NCBI GenBank assembly: GCA_029582265.1
Contig: CM055822.1
Location: forward strand, 2,291,057-2,355,056
Direction of reading: 5' to 3'
From: Zoroaster sp. YZ-2022
Lineage: Eukaryota > Echinodermata > Asteroidea > Forcipulatida > Zoroasteridae
Length of the DNA: 64,000 bases
Shown here: positions 59,701 to 63,859 of the stretch, piece after piece
Numbering within the stretch: the first letter of the stretch is position 1
How the letters are laid out: every line of letters begins with the position of its first letter
Made by a program: the position numbers and the translations under genes
Notes under the pieces: model-generated
What the model was told of the DNA's origin: nothing
Database searches by the model: none
Seen by the model: the letters and a program-made list of their open reading frames with translations, nothing else

Positions 59701-61394
59701 GGTTTTACCAGGGCCTACTAACCAATATAATCCTCTAGCTGAGCACAAAAGACCCTTTACTAATGAATCGATCTCAAATAGTTCTTATTGTTAACACAGA
59801 CTTGACTGACACGTCAGTTGTCTTTTGTTCACAACTGCAGTTGTTATAATGAGCTCTACTTGGCTAGGCCAGGCTGTCCAGAAGCCCATGTTGATTGGCA
59901 GGTACTATATTGTTACAGGATTAGGACTCACAAAAGACAGATTAGGAGACCAGGTACCCTGGCCTGGCCGGGCTTCTCAAAAGGCTTGGCTGTACCATGA
60001 CTTTGGCCCTCCTACCTTAGTATGTTTATTCTCTTAAACACTCAATAAATCAAAATTTCCATGAACATACATGTACAAACATTTAAAAAAAACATCCTGT
60101 GATAATGACATTCTGCTGTCCAGGAGAAATCAGTGAAAATGCATTTACATTTTTTGTATTTATTCTTACATAGAATTTAGGAAAGTGTACTCTTTCCTAA
60201 ATTCAAACTAGAAATGATCTTATTTTTCTTTTTAAAAAAATACAGAATCTCAGACAAACAAAATATATATATATAAAGCAAGATTAATAGAATAATCAGC
60301 TTTACACTTTTTAAATTTTGAAAAATGAAATCGATATAGGCATTTATGACTGGGATTAGGCATGGCCACACCTTCAGCTCAGTTCTTTATCCCCTGTAGC
60401 CATAGACAAAACCAGTCATGTATGACAAACTTTTGGTCTCTATAAATAATATCATGGATGAACATAAAACTTACGTATTTGGCAGACAGCTCCGCTCCAT
60501 CCAGCATCACATGCACACAGGTATCCATTCAATATGTCAGTGCAGGTACCATTGTTGAGACACGGCTGAGTGGCACAATCATCGATATCTGATAAAACAA
60601 GATGCAGATGGCTGAGTGATACAATAATTGATATCTGAGAAAGAAACATTAAAGAACAGGTTCATATTCATTTCACATGACAGTGAACCCCTCCCCCAAT
60701 GGATGTGCTGATTTTTATTATTATTTTTTTTTAAAGAAAAAAAGGAGAAGAGGAAATGCAGAGAAAGTGAGTGAAACAAATGAGAAATGACATACCAAGG
60801 TCACACTGGCTGCCTGTCCAGCCTGGAAGACAGACACACTGGAAGGATGTTAGCGTGCTGGAACATGCAGCACCATTCAGGCAAGGAAGGGAATCGCATG
60901 GATTTGATGCTATCAGAAAGAAAAATAGAAAATTTATATCAGGCTGGCACATTAATGGCTTCAAGTGTTACACCTTTGGTAATTACCCGATTAAAATACA
61001 CTGAATTACATGTTTAAGTGATTTCCGAGTGTCTGTGGAAAAAAAAAACCTACACAGTTGACTCAGACTGGAATCAAACCCTTGACTACCAGCACTAGTA
61101 AGCAGGAAGTTGTGAGTTTGATTCCTGCCCAAGTCGCCTGTGGTTTTTTCCGCAGACTCTCAGTAAGCACCAAGTATACAGTGCTTCATTCATACGTCGT
61201 TGTAGGCCACAATCAAATCAATTGTTTAATATATCTCAATGCAAGAATTTCCTCAATATATAACATGACTCCTACTTTACCAGTTTGACAGAGATCACCA
61301 GTTATTCCCGGCAAGCAACTACAGGTGAAATGTGTTGGGAAAGTGTTGCAGGATCCACCGTTCAAACACGGATTGGATGAACAAGGATCAACAA
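23566..61394 (-). CDS. Multi-exon EGF-CUB-EGF single-pass transmembrane protein gene (5' end missing)
   Basis: Twenty-eight exons on the minus strand can be joined, all with phase-1 borders except at two anomalous exons. They encode 17 EGF modules, one CUB domain, 10 more EGF modules, a transmembrane helix and a tiny cytoplasmic tail, about 3.63 kb of coding sequence. The first visible exon starts at an acceptor, so a signal peptide and possibly more modules lie upstream. EGF/CUB tandem proteins (fibropellins, Notch and Crumbs relatives, cubilin) act in adhesion, matrix assembly or signalling outside the cell; which role applies here cannot be read from sequence. C-x-S-x-P-C and C-x(4)-S/T-C motifs in many modules fit O-glucosylation and O-fucosylation. 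Symmetrical 1-1 exons allow modules to be skipped or duplicated without a frame change. I do not recognise a specific orthologue. Exon borders are predicted from sequence only. Confidence 0.88.
24344..24646 (-). other. Unassigned 100-codon open frame within the last intron
   Basis: Protein-like composition ([20 protein letters not shown]) without a recognised domain. It lies on the same strand as the EGF gene, between its last two exons, but lacks fitting splice sites. It may be a retrocopy fragment or chance. Confidence 0.2.
25195..25308 (-). CDS. Exon: EGF-like module 27 (calcium-binding type)
   Basis: 114 bp, phase 1-1, donor GTATGT. It reads [27 protein letters not shown] and [13 protein letters not shown]-glucose, O-fucose and calcium-binding patterns are all visible. 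It is the membrane-proximal EGF. Confidence 0.9.
25710..25827 (-). CDS. Exon: EGF-like module 26 with an out-of-phase start
   Basis: 118 bp, donor GTAAGA. The module itself is intact: [39 protein letters not shown]. The acceptor TTACAG puts the exon in phase 0, whereas the preceding exon ends in phase 1 and would read into TGA. Loss of two bases at the start is one explanation, since sister exons open with GAT ATC/ATT across the border. An unrecognised micro-exon is another. Confidence 0.75.
25901..26180 (+). mobile_element. tRNA-derived SINE, sense copy
   Basis: B-box-like GGGTTTGAACCCTG, then CCCTTGAGCAAGACGCTTTA and GTTTCTCTTCACCCAAGAGT, followed by a body ending GGGATAATAATGTAAAGCA. Related copies occur at 30030-30258 (reverse) and 42240-42390. 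It lies antisense in an intron of the EGF gene. Confidence 0.75.
26463..26583 (-). pseudogene. Exon: EGF-like module 25 with a frameshift
   Basis: 121 bp between good splice sites (acceptor TACAG, donor GTAAGC), so the length is not a multiple of three. Entering in phase 1 gives SKTCDK then TAG; the rest of the EGF ([19 protein letters not shown]) is in the next frame. One surplus base within an AAA run at about 26559-26561 would explain it: without it the Cys1-Cys2 segment would have the normal four-residue spacing. It could be a sequencing or assembly indel, a true null allele, or an exon skipped in mRNA, which the symmetrical exon phases would permit. Confidence 0.75.
26973..27083 (-). CDS. 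Exon: EGF-like module 24
   Basis: 111 bp, the shortest EGF exon here, phase 1-1, donor GTAAGT. It reads [15 protein letters not shown] and [12 protein letters not shown]. The O-fucose motif is present; the region before Cys1 is shortened. Confidence 0.88.
27313..27568 (+). mobile_element. MITE-like repeat 'TCTAGAGGACAAAGCCCC', copy 1
   Basis: Begins TTTTGACAAAAGTAAAAATCC and ends CCTGAGAAATCACAGG; the outer GTGATTT/AAATCAC are inverted. The internal segment CCCCCTGAACCTCCTGGATG is shared with copies near 34243, 50629, 51640, 54290 and 56508. All copies are antisense to the host gene. Confidence 0.7.
27762..28085. repeat. Three tandem copies of an about 108-bp unit
   Basis: Units begin TTCAAACCAGCCTACATGCC and include GTCTTTGTGGT(C/T)GTAAA and CACTGACCAGAAA. 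Identity between copies is high, indicating recent duplication within the intron after module 23. Confidence 0.8.
28372..28488 (-). CDS. Exon: EGF-like module 23 (calcium-binding type)
   Basis: 117 bp, phase 1-1, donor GTAAGA. It reads [27 protein letters not shown] and [11 protein letters not shown], one residue longer in the last loop. The acceptor is preceded by a homopolymer of 12 C on the coding strand instead of a mixed T/C tract. Confidence 0.9.
28495..29730. other. Intron between EGF modules 22 and 23
   Basis: No exon recognised. It contains a poly-A run at about 29547-29566 and AT-rich sequence with a repeated TTATCATGACT segment. Confidence 0.5.
29734..29853 (-). CDS. Exon: EGF-like module 22
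   Basis: 120 bp, phase 1-1, donor GTAAGT. It reads [27 protein letters not shown] and [12 protein letters not shown]. The first bases of the exon and its acceptor are repeated 127 bp upstream in the intron (about 29961-29982). Confidence 0.87.
29837..30050. repeat. 127-bp tandem duplication of an acceptor region
   Basis: The first bases of exon 29734-29853, its acceptor and the adjacent SINE tail (TTTCTTTCTTATAG) are present twice. The second copy on the minus strand reads AATAG then CCATCAGCAACCAGCAGTG. Confidence 0.75.
30030..30258 (-). mobile_element. tRNA-derived SINE, reverse copy
   Basis: Reverse complement of the 25901 element: CACCCAGGAGTATAAATGGG, CTCTTCACCCAGG and CTTGAGCAAGACGCTTTA on the minus strand. 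Its tRNA-like head is replaced by the 36-bp array that follows. Confidence 0.75.
30259..31018. repeat. 36-bp minisatellite grown from a SINE head
   Basis: About 21 copies of GGACACAAGTACCATGGTTG plus AGGCCAGGATTACACA. The unit abuts the SINE sequence CTTGAGCAAGACG (minus strand) and continues it. Because 36 is divisible by three, long open frames occur in several frames on both strands; they are artefacts. Confidence 0.95.
31252..31365 (-). CDS. Exon: EGF-like module 21 (calcium-binding type)
   Basis: 114 bp, phase 1-1, donor GTAAGT. It reads [27 protein letters not shown] and [12 protein letters not shown]. This is a clear calcium-binding EGF with an O-glucose motif. Confidence 0.9.
31779..31898 (-). 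CDS. Exon: EGF-like module 20
   Basis: 120 bp, phase 1-1, donor GTAAGT. It reads [28 protein letters not shown] and [12 protein letters not shown]. The Cys3-Cys4 loop is longer than in its neighbours. The acceptor has tandem AGs (ACAGAG) and phase selects the upstream one. Confidence 0.87.
32000..33440. other. Intron between modules 19 and 20: repeat fragments
   Basis: Contains two copies of a segment with the perfect-hairpin motif GTACTGTTTCAAACAGTAC and GGTGCAAC(C/G)GCGCATG (32795-32835 and 33215-33255), a CGGCCGGCCAGA repeat (32310-32350) and a G run at 32909-32930. No exon found. Confidence 0.5.
33455..33725 (-). pseudogene. Two degenerate copies of the 3' half of EGF exon 19
   Basis: Spaced 135 bp. 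On the minus strand they repeat GTGAAAACAAAG, GGGATTCAGGCATCC, TGTGCGACACAG and the donor GGTGAGTA. The nearer copy has an in-frame TGA where the real exon has a Cys codon; the farther copy lacks the donor region identity. CTATC/TTCTG simple repeats lie between. Confidence 0.7.
33726..33842 (-). CDS. Exon: EGF-like module 19
   Basis: 117 bp, phase 1-1, donor GTGAGT, acceptor ATAG. It reads [28 protein letters not shown]. It is short of glycines but has all six cysteines. Degenerate copies of its 3' half and donor lie downstream at about 33591-33660 and 33463-33525. Confidence 0.85.
34243..34495 (+). mobile_element. MITE-like repeat 'TCTAGAGGACAAAGCCCC', copy 2
   Basis: Begins GTGTGATTTGACA and ends TTCTGAGAAATAACAGGCC. 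The internal part matches the 27313 copy with a few substitutions. It directly precedes the 31-bp array. Confidence 0.7.
34512..36955. repeat. 2.4 kb minisatellite, 31-bp unit carrying splice-donor-like sequence
   Basis: Unit CATAAAGACTACTAAATGAC GTACCATTTGA, about 79 copies, with variants TTTTACAT, TTTTGCAT and GACATCAAG. On the minus (gene) strand each unit contains ATGGTACGT, a donor-like site identical to the one used by exon 36956-37075, which abuts the array. Confidence 0.96.
36956..37075 (-). CDS. Exon: EGF-like module 18, donor inside a 31-bp array
   Basis: 120 bp, phase 1-1. It reads [26 protein letters not shown] and ends CQTEN. Calcium-binding and O-glucose motifs are present. The donor GTACGT is the first copy of the repeat unit that then extends for 2.4 kb, so the exon has two extra residues (Glu-Asn) relative to neighbouring modules. 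Using any later donor adds multiples of 31 bp and soon meets a TAG. Confidence 0.88.
37300..37525 (-). pseudogene. Degenerate copies of the acceptor side of EGF exon 18
   Basis: Four partial copies spaced about 57-74 bp. The best reads on the minus strand CTATTACCATAG then [12 protein letters not shown], compared with [12 protein letters not shown] in the real exon. None continues into a full EGF. Confidence 0.65.
37526..38323. other. Intron after the CUB exon
   Basis: No exon or named repeat recognised beyond the duplicated acceptor copies listed separately. Confidence 0.45.
38324..38686 (-). CDS. Exon: CUB domain lacking the second disulfide
   Basis: 363 bp, 121 codons, phase 1-1, acceptor TCAG and donor GTTAGT. 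The domain starts GSCIRD and contains [16 protein letters not shown], the first CUB cysteine pair. The positions of the usual second pair are occupied by Asn (LNYDW) and Ser (QLSGS). Glu in EFLTE, Asp in NYDW and Asp in FNSDHD match the three acidic residues of calcium-binding CUB domains, so that site seems intact. CUB domains mediate extracellular protein-protein contacts. One CUB between two EGF blocks is the defining feature of this protein. Confidence 0.93.
38958..41575. repeat. 2.6 kb minisatellite, 39-bp unit
   Basis: Unit TGACTCGTAGCATCCCCATT CCCCACACACATACAAAAA, about 67 copies, in the intron before the CUB exon. The unit length is divisible by three and stop-free in most frames, which produces a spurious minus frame of 870 codons with a 13-residue repeat ([10 protein letters not shown]). 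The middle (40.1-41.3 kb) carries many single-base losses. Confidence 0.97.
41576..42240. other. Intron sequence, nothing recognised
   Basis: AT-rich; includes TACCGGCAATTTCCGG and CGGGTACCTGGATACCCGG palindromic segments. Confidence 0.4.
42240..42390 (+). mobile_element. tRNA-derived SINE fragment abutting a splice donor
   Basis: GTGGGTTCAAACAATC, CCTTGTGTCCTTGGACAAGA and TTGCTTCTCTTCACCCAGGA match the SINE at 25901. Its truncated end lies within 10 bp of the donor of exon 42399-42512. Confidence 0.7.
42399..42512 (-). CDS. Exon: EGF-like module 17 (calcium-binding type)
   Basis: 114 bp, phase 1-1, donor GTGAGT. It reads [17 protein letters not shown] and [10 protein letters not shown], with the calcium-binding, O-glucose and O-fucose patterns all present. 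A SINE fragment abuts its donor. It is the last EGF before the CUB exon. Confidence 0.9.
42598..42680 (-). repeat. tRNA-like SINE head fragment
   Basis: On the minus strand TTGGTTCGAATCTTGCC is a strong B-box. An A-box is not clear. Confidence 0.35.
42904..43252. repeat. C-rich minisatellite (CTATCACCCC units)
   Basis: Repeats of TATCACCCCA, TATCACCCCATCACCCCA and CATGTATCACCCCA in irregular order. One strand is almost free of G, so C-rich/G-rich strand asymmetry is strong. Confidence 0.9.
43556..43669 (-). CDS. Exon: EGF-like module 16
   Basis: 114 bp, phase 1-1. The chosen donor is GTACGT directly after CDE, which keeps phase 1; a GTATGT four bases further is an alternative donor that would change the frame. 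It reads [16 protein letters not shown] and [13 protein letters not shown] 21-bp minisatellite begins about 50 bp before its acceptor. Confidence 0.87.
43718..45190. repeat. 1.5 kb minisatellite, 21-bp unit
   Basis: Unit GTAAGCAGTAAACCTGCCAGT, about 70 copies with GTAATCC and 23-bp GTATACGCAG variants arranged in blocks. It starts about 50 bp before the acceptor of exon 43556-43669 on the gene strand. Confidence 0.96.
45648..45761 (-). CDS. Exon: EGF-like module 15 (calcium-binding type)
   Basis: 114 bp, phase 1-1, donor GTAAAG, acceptor CAG. It opens [10 protein letters not shown], then CRNGGSC with O-fucose consensus, and [10 protein letters not shown], fulfilling the calcium-binding EGF pattern. 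The end is [10 protein letters not shown]. Confidence 0.9.
45945..46345. repeat. G/A-rich low-complexity tract
   Basis: Repeats of GGGTGCAGGAA, GGTGGGGAAAGGG and similar. The plus strand has many GGG runs (quadruplex potential); on the gene strand it is a polypyrimidine tract. Confidence 0.9.
46655..46882 (-). CDS. Exon: two fused EGF-like modules 13 and 14
   Basis: 228 bp, exactly twice 114, phase 1-1, donor GTAAGT. The first module reads [17 protein letters not shown] with Asp and Phe at calcium-site positions. The second reads [16 protein letters not shown] and ends [12 protein letters not shown]. It is the only exon in the gene with two modules, which suggests loss of the intron between two once-separate exons. 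Confidence 0.92.
47297..48045. repeat. Two adjacent short tandem families in one intron
   Basis: About three units near 47297-47495 share GTAGGTTCCATTATTTGAGTG. About four units near 47700-48045 share GGTACTGTGTGGTGAATGCA and GTTATCTACACAGCT. No coding potential is recognised. Confidence 0.75.
48515..48628 (-). CDS. Exon: EGF-like module 12
   Basis: 114 bp, phase 1-1, donor GTATGT, acceptor GCAG. It reads [17 protein letters not shown] and [12 protein letters not shown]. The residue before Cys1 is Pro, so calcium binding is unlikely. Confidence 0.9.
48762..48866. repeat. Three copies of an about 38-bp palindromic unit
   Basis: GAACAAAAGATCTATTGTTC forms an imperfect inverted repeat in each unit. 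Confidence 0.7.
49319..49432 (-). CDS. Exon: EGF-like module 11
   Basis: 114 bp, phase 1-1, donor GTAAAG. It reads [16 protein letters not shown] and [12 protein letters not shown]. The O-glucose motif is present. It lies 446 bp after module 10. Confidence 0.9.
49879..49992 (-). CDS. Exon: EGF-like module 10
   Basis: 114 bp, phase 1-1, donor GTAAGA. It reads LDVCASSPC (O-glucose motif), CLNSATC and [12 protein letters not shown]. The exon has no stop and typical module spacing. Confidence 0.88.
50629..51345 (+). mobile_element. MITE-like repeat copy 3, interrupted by a nested element
   Basis: Starts GTGTGATTTGACAAAAGTAA and ends CCTGAGAAATCACAGGC. The 58-bp GGGTAGC...CCTCCTGT segment is repeated. 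A separate element (50783-51120) is inserted between segments. Confidence 0.7.
50783..51120 (+). mobile_element. CACTA-like non-autonomous element, copy 1
   Basis: Left end CACTATGAATAACTTTACCC, right end AAGGTGAAGTTGTTCATAGTG, i.e. imperfect inverted repeats starting with CACTA. It is flanked by a 3-bp direct repeat TGT at 50780-50782 and 51121-51123, and the uninterrupted sequence of the host repeat supports the insertion. CACTA termini with 3-bp duplications are typical of EnSpm/CACTA transposons. There is no transposase. Confidence 0.7.
51450..51563 (-). CDS. Exon: EGF-like module 9
   Basis: 114 bp, phase 1-1, donor GTAAGG. It reads [17 protein letters not shown] and [12 protein letters not shown]. 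All six cysteines are present; there is no O-fucose site because Pro precedes Cys3. Confidence 0.9.
51640..51770 (+). mobile_element. MITE-like repeat copy 4 (partial)
   Basis: AATCCTAGAGGACAATGC through GGCTACTTGTAGATTTC; both ends are incomplete. Confidence 0.6.
52337..52798 (+). mobile_element. CACTA-like element, copy 2, with internal insertion
   Basis: Same ends as 50783-51120. An about 90-bp piece of the GCGGTGACACCATG repeat family (52700-52780) sits inside near the right end, and AAGGTGAA appears twice. The 3-bp flanks (TCT/TAT) do not match exactly. Confidence 0.65.
53019..53132 (-). CDS. Exon: EGF-like module 8
   Basis: 114 bp, phase 1-1, donor GTGAGT. It reads [16 protein letters not shown] and [12 protein letters not shown]. 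The acceptor is GCAGAG, where two consecutive AG dinucleotides occur; the phase-1 frame requires the upstream one. Confidence 0.88.
53565..53850. repeat. Four copies of an about 75-bp tandem unit
   Basis: Units share CCATT(C/T)GATTTGAAAACGT and GATTGAGTCGCAATCGTTG. Confidence 0.8.
54290..54440 (+). mobile_element. MITE-like repeat copy 5 (decayed)
   Basis: Contains GTTTGGACACGATACAAGCTACTTCTTTC; the tail ends near GAGAAAGAGAAATCA. Confidence 0.5.
54805..55150 (-). repeat. Older, diverged duplicates of the EGF exon 7 border
   Basis: Four occurrences of a CACAGTGATCTCCTGCCCAC-like segment spaced 100-109 bp, matching the exon-7 end TCACAGTGATCGCCTGTCCAC. They are more degenerate than the 87-bp array at 55408-55919. 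Confidence 0.6.
55408..55919 (-). repeat. 87-bp array repeating an exon 3' end and its splice donor
   Basis: Donor-like borders occur at plus positions 55408, 55483, 55572, 55659, 55746 and 55833, with the real one at 55920; spacings are 75, 89, then 87 bp. On the gene strand each unit has TTTGTGTCTACCAG then AGTGGACAGGCGATCACTGT and GAGACAG|GTAGGC or GTAAGC. The 87-bp unit is 29 codons and remains open. Confidence 0.9.
55920..56033 (-). CDS. Exon: EGF-like module 7 (source of an 87-bp array)
   Basis: 114 bp, phase 1-1, donor GTAGGC. It reads [16 protein letters not shown] and [12 protein letters not shown]. The last part of this exon and its donor are copied repeatedly downstream (55408-55919) in an 87-bp array, so the normal donor is the first of seven similar donors. 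Confidence 0.9.
56508..57080 (+). mobile_element. MITE-like repeat copy 6 with a 58-bp internal tandem expansion
   Basis: Starts GTGTGATTTGACAAAAGTAA and ends CTGAGAAATCACAGGTC. The GGGTAGC...CCTCCTGT segment occurs six times in a row. The element ends about 20 bp from the donor of exon 57098-57214. Confidence 0.8.
57098..57214 (-). CDS. Exon: EGF-like module 6
   Basis: 117 bp, phase 1-1, donor GTATGA. It opens [10 protein letters not shown], continues CANTATC, and ends [12 protein letters not shown]. The spacing between Cys3 and Cys4 is one residue longer than in its neighbours. The end of a MITE-like repeat (copy at 56508-57080) lies about 20 bp past the donor. Confidence 0.9.
57220..58240. 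other. Intron sequence, nothing recognised
   Basis: AT-rich with no EGF-like frame or named repeat. Confidence 0.4.
58245..58745 (-). mobile_element. 5'-truncated LINE, reverse-transcriptase C-terminus and 3' end
   Basis: The minus frame 58451-58741 includes [25 protein letters not shown] and [13 protein letters not shown], the conserved end of the ORF2 product of CR1/jockey-type LINEs. It is followed by a short 3' UTR with GTGCGCGCTACAAATC and ends in a TTATTA microsatellite. It inserted in the same orientation as the gene, 30 bp from exon 58776. Confidence 0.8.
58776..58892 (-). CDS. Exon: EGF-like module 5
   Basis: 117 bp, phase 1-1, donor GTATGT. It reads [10 protein letters not shown] (five rather than four residues between Cys1 and Cys2), CMNGAIC and [13 protein letters not shown] truncated LINE 3' end sits only about 35 bp beyond its donor. 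Confidence 0.88.
58980..59195 (+). repeat. Dispersed element with inverted CAGGGCATGGAATC ends, copy 2
   Basis: Homologous to 8072-8290, including the flank TCGTCACGATCA and the closing GATTCCATGCCCTG. Confidence 0.55.
59476..59589 (-). CDS. Exon: EGF-like module 4
   Basis: 114 bp, phase 1-1, donor GTAAAT and acceptor CAG. It opens LDQCASSPC (O-glucose motif), then CQNGGLC and [12 protein letters not shown]. All six cysteines are present and no stop interrupts the module. Confidence 0.88.
60475..60588 (-). CDS. Exon: EGF-like module 3 (calcium-binding type)
   Basis: 114 bp, phase 1-1, donor GTAAGT. It begins DIDDC, has CLNNGTC with an O-fucose consensus, then D-x(4)-Y before Cys4, which together resemble a calcium-binding EGF. 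The C-terminal half is [12 protein letters not shown]. Confidence 0.9.
60796..60909 (-). CDS. Exon: EGF-like module 2
   Basis: 114 bp, phase 1-1, donor GTATGT. The module reads CDSLPC, CLNGAAC, then [12 protein letters not shown], with all six cysteines. The O-glucose motif is present and the O-fucose site is not. It follows module 1 by an intron of only 371 bp. Confidence 0.9.
61050..61145 (+). repeat. tRNA-like SINE head
   Basis: GTGAGTTTGATTCCTGCCC is a B-box-like segment. An inverted GGAATCAAACCC lies 40 bp before it. Confidence 0.35.
61281..61394 (-). CDS. Exon: EGF-like module 1
   Basis: 114 bp, phase 1-1, with acceptor TAG at 61395-61397 and donor GTAAAG. The six cysteines are present, opening [10 protein letters not shown] and followed by CLNGGSC, so both O-glucose (CxSxPC) and O-fucose (CxxGGSC) consensus motifs are visible. 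There is no clear calcium-binding signature because the residue before Cys1 is Pro. This is the most 5' exon I can recognise. The intron before it holds a long pyrimidine-rich tract on the coding strand. Confidence 0.9.
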
Positions 61395-61449
61395 CTACAA
61401 ACACAAAGAAACATTACTATAAAGTTACAAAATAGTTCAAGTGTTTGTT

Positions 61450-61675
61450 GTGGGGAGGGGAAGGGAAAGGGGAAAGGGGAAGGGGAGGGGAAAGGGGAGG
61501 GGAAAGGGGAGGGGAAAGGGGACAGGGAGGGGAAAGGGAGGGGAAAGGGGAGGGGAAAGGGGAGGGGAAAGGGGGAGGGCAAAGGGGAGGGCAAAGGGGA
61601 GGGCAAAGGGAAAGGGGTGGGCAAAGGGAAAGGGAAAGGTAAAGGGAAGGGAAGGGGAGGGGGAGGGGAAACAAC
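61450..61675. repeat. GGGGAAAGGGGAGG purine tract
   Basis: About 225 bp of almost pure purine on the plus strand with dozens of GGGG runs. On the gene strand it is a long C/T tract 55-280 bp before the acceptor of exon 61281-61394. Confidence 0.95.
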
Positions 61676-61934
61676 ATGCAACCCCTATCATTTCCCAACA
61701 GTGAGAAAATAACAGTGATTTTGTTCGAAGTGAAATTATTGCCAATGACTTCCAGTTCAATGTTAGGAAACTCTATGTCACTATATGTAAGTTTATAATA
61801 TGCATACCCAGTTTAAACTCTCTGAAGAATGAACAAATTAACAGCCATTTAACCCTGCAAGATTTTTGTTTCAAATTTCACAAATTATCTCCCCAATTAT
61901 AATGATTCTTCAACTTATTACCACAAGTTAAACC

Positions 61935-62034
61935 CTAATCCACCAAAATTATGCATTAAAAAGTCACCCAGTTGTTGGACTTGATGGGATTGGTACAGTG
62001 GCCAATGCAAAGCATCCATGACTTGGCTATACAC
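61935..62034. repeat. Tandem unit split by the hAT insertion
   Basis: Segments such as TCCACCAAAAT, GACTTGATGGGATTGGTACA and GGCTATACAC recur at 63868-64000 as GAGTTTGATGGATTTGGTACA and GGGCTATATAC. The hAT-type element therefore landed in a local repeat. Confidence 0.55.
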
Positions 62035-63859
62035 TAGGCCTGGGCGAATAGTGAAATTTACTATTCGATTAATAGCGTGGCAAATATTTGCGAATATTCG
62101 ACTATTCGCAAATAGTTGGCAAAATTTTTCCCGCGGTTTATAAATACGAAAACATGTGCTTTGAAAGTAATTTTTGGCCTACTTGTAAGCTTCAGACATA
62201 GACAAATACATACATTGAGGTCTTGAATGCCTGTTATTGTTTCCTCTTTATTTTTTGCAAAATTGTACTCGAAATAATTGTAAGTGAAAATCCAATGGTC
62301 GTCACGTTTGTTATTGCTTTGGCAGCGTGGGAAACTTCCAGCACAATAAGCACATGCTAATTCACGTGCACGTTTATGTTCATCCCATATCAACAGCGGG
62401 AAGGCTACCTAAACGTAATAAAATGAACGCGATCGTGTTGTATTCAAGTCGTCATTAAGAGTAATGCCAGTATGTTAACGGTCACCCTAATTATTTCAAA
62501 TCAATCAGTCCTTCAGACGAAACAAAAAAAATCGCCAATGTAAGCAGCGTTTATGCTCATGTAGATCTTTAGACGTTATTCGTTGTTCACAAAAATACAA
62601 AGCTTCCACGTTGTGCCCCGCACTCTGCTTAAAAAGCTTTCGAATCACGTGGTGCCTGTGCCCCTGAACTGATTTTGTACTGTACAATTGTAAATGTATT
62701 TTTTGAGTTGCATGCTTTGAGCTGCAGACTGTGTGTACATTGTGTACAAGGTTATAATTCAGGATCCCAGTATCATGTGCCCATTTCATCATGTCGTGAT
62801 TGGATAGATTTGCATAGTTGCTATTTTATTATTTTTCTCATTGGCTGTTCGATCATGAATATGTTCATTATGTTGCATATTCAATGATTTTGGGGGTCGA
62901 TGTTTCACTATGATTTCACTGGTGCCCGTCTTTGGAAAAGAAGCACCTGTCTATTGGGTCTGGGAAAGGGAATCAGCGAATCACTATTTGGCGCCTGCAT
63001 ACTGCATTCATGTTACATTAAACATGCTGACATGTAAACAGCGTATTCGGTGGAGGATCGAGTGCACAAGAAAGTTGGATTATAACTTATTATTCCCCGC
63101 ACCACTCTTCACTACGAACAAAAGAATAGAGTTGCATGCTTTGAGCTGCAGACTGTGTGTACATTGTGTACAAGGTTATAATTCAGGATCCCAGTATCAT
63201 GTGCCCATTTCATCATGTCGTGATTGGATAGATTTGCATAGTTGCTATTTTATTATTTTTCTCATTGGCTGTTCGATCATGAATATGTTCATTATGTTGC
63301 ATATTCAATGATTTTGGGGGGTCGATGTTTCACTATGATTTCACTGGTGCTCGTCTTTGGAAAAGAAGCATCTGTCTATTGGGTCTGGGAAAGGGAATCA
63401 GCGAATCACTATTTGGCGCCTGCATGCTGCATTCATGTTACATTAAACATGCTGACATGTAAACAGCGTATTCGGTGGAGGATCGAGTGCACACGAAAGT
63501 TGGATTATAACTTATTATTCCCCGGACCACTCTTTTCACTACGAACAAAAGAATAGAGCGTATCAGGCAGCGGCGGCACCCGACACGTTAAACTGGGGGA
63601 CAAGAGGGGGAAAGCTTAAATTTAAGGGGGAAAACATTAATCTTTAATGCAATTTTGTACTGCTGAAAAAGCATCGACTTACTATTGGGGAAAAAATTGG
63701 GGGGGAAAATTGGGGGGCAAATTGGGGGGGCATTCGCGAATAGTTGCAGGTATTCGTGCAAGCCCGATTAATCGAATAGTTTAAAATCTGCGAATACGAG
63801 TACGATTAGCAACAACTATTCGCGAATATTTGAATAATCGAACTATTCGCCCAGGCCTA
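62035..63859. mobile_element. Non-autonomous hAT-type transposon, 1.8 kb
   Basis: Perfect 18-bp terminal inverted repeat TAGGCCTGGGCGAATAGT, flanked by an identical 8-bp direct repeat CTATACAC (62027-62034 and 63860-63867). 8-bp target duplications are the hallmark of hAT elements. Subterminal regions hold many ATTCG/CGAAT motifs. The interior is a 424-bp tandem duplication (62705-63128 and 63129-63555) with a 60-70 codon frame of no known similarity. No transposase is present. Confidence 0.85.

Noticed and set aside
23566..61394. Calling the gene Notch, fibropellin or Crumbs
   Set aside because: There are no LNR, ankyrin, avidin-like or laminin-G segments, and the cytoplasmic tail is too short for Notch; the shared EGF modules alone do not identify the gene.
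61332..61760. Open frames in the GGGGAAA tract (Gly/Lys or Pro-rich)
   Set aside because: Low-complexity purine tract; translation is meaningless in all frames.
62675..63311. Two similar open frames (70 and 133 codons) as a gene pair
   Set aside because: They lie in the duplicated interior of the hAT-type element and resemble no known protein; duplication of non-coding DNA explains the similarity.
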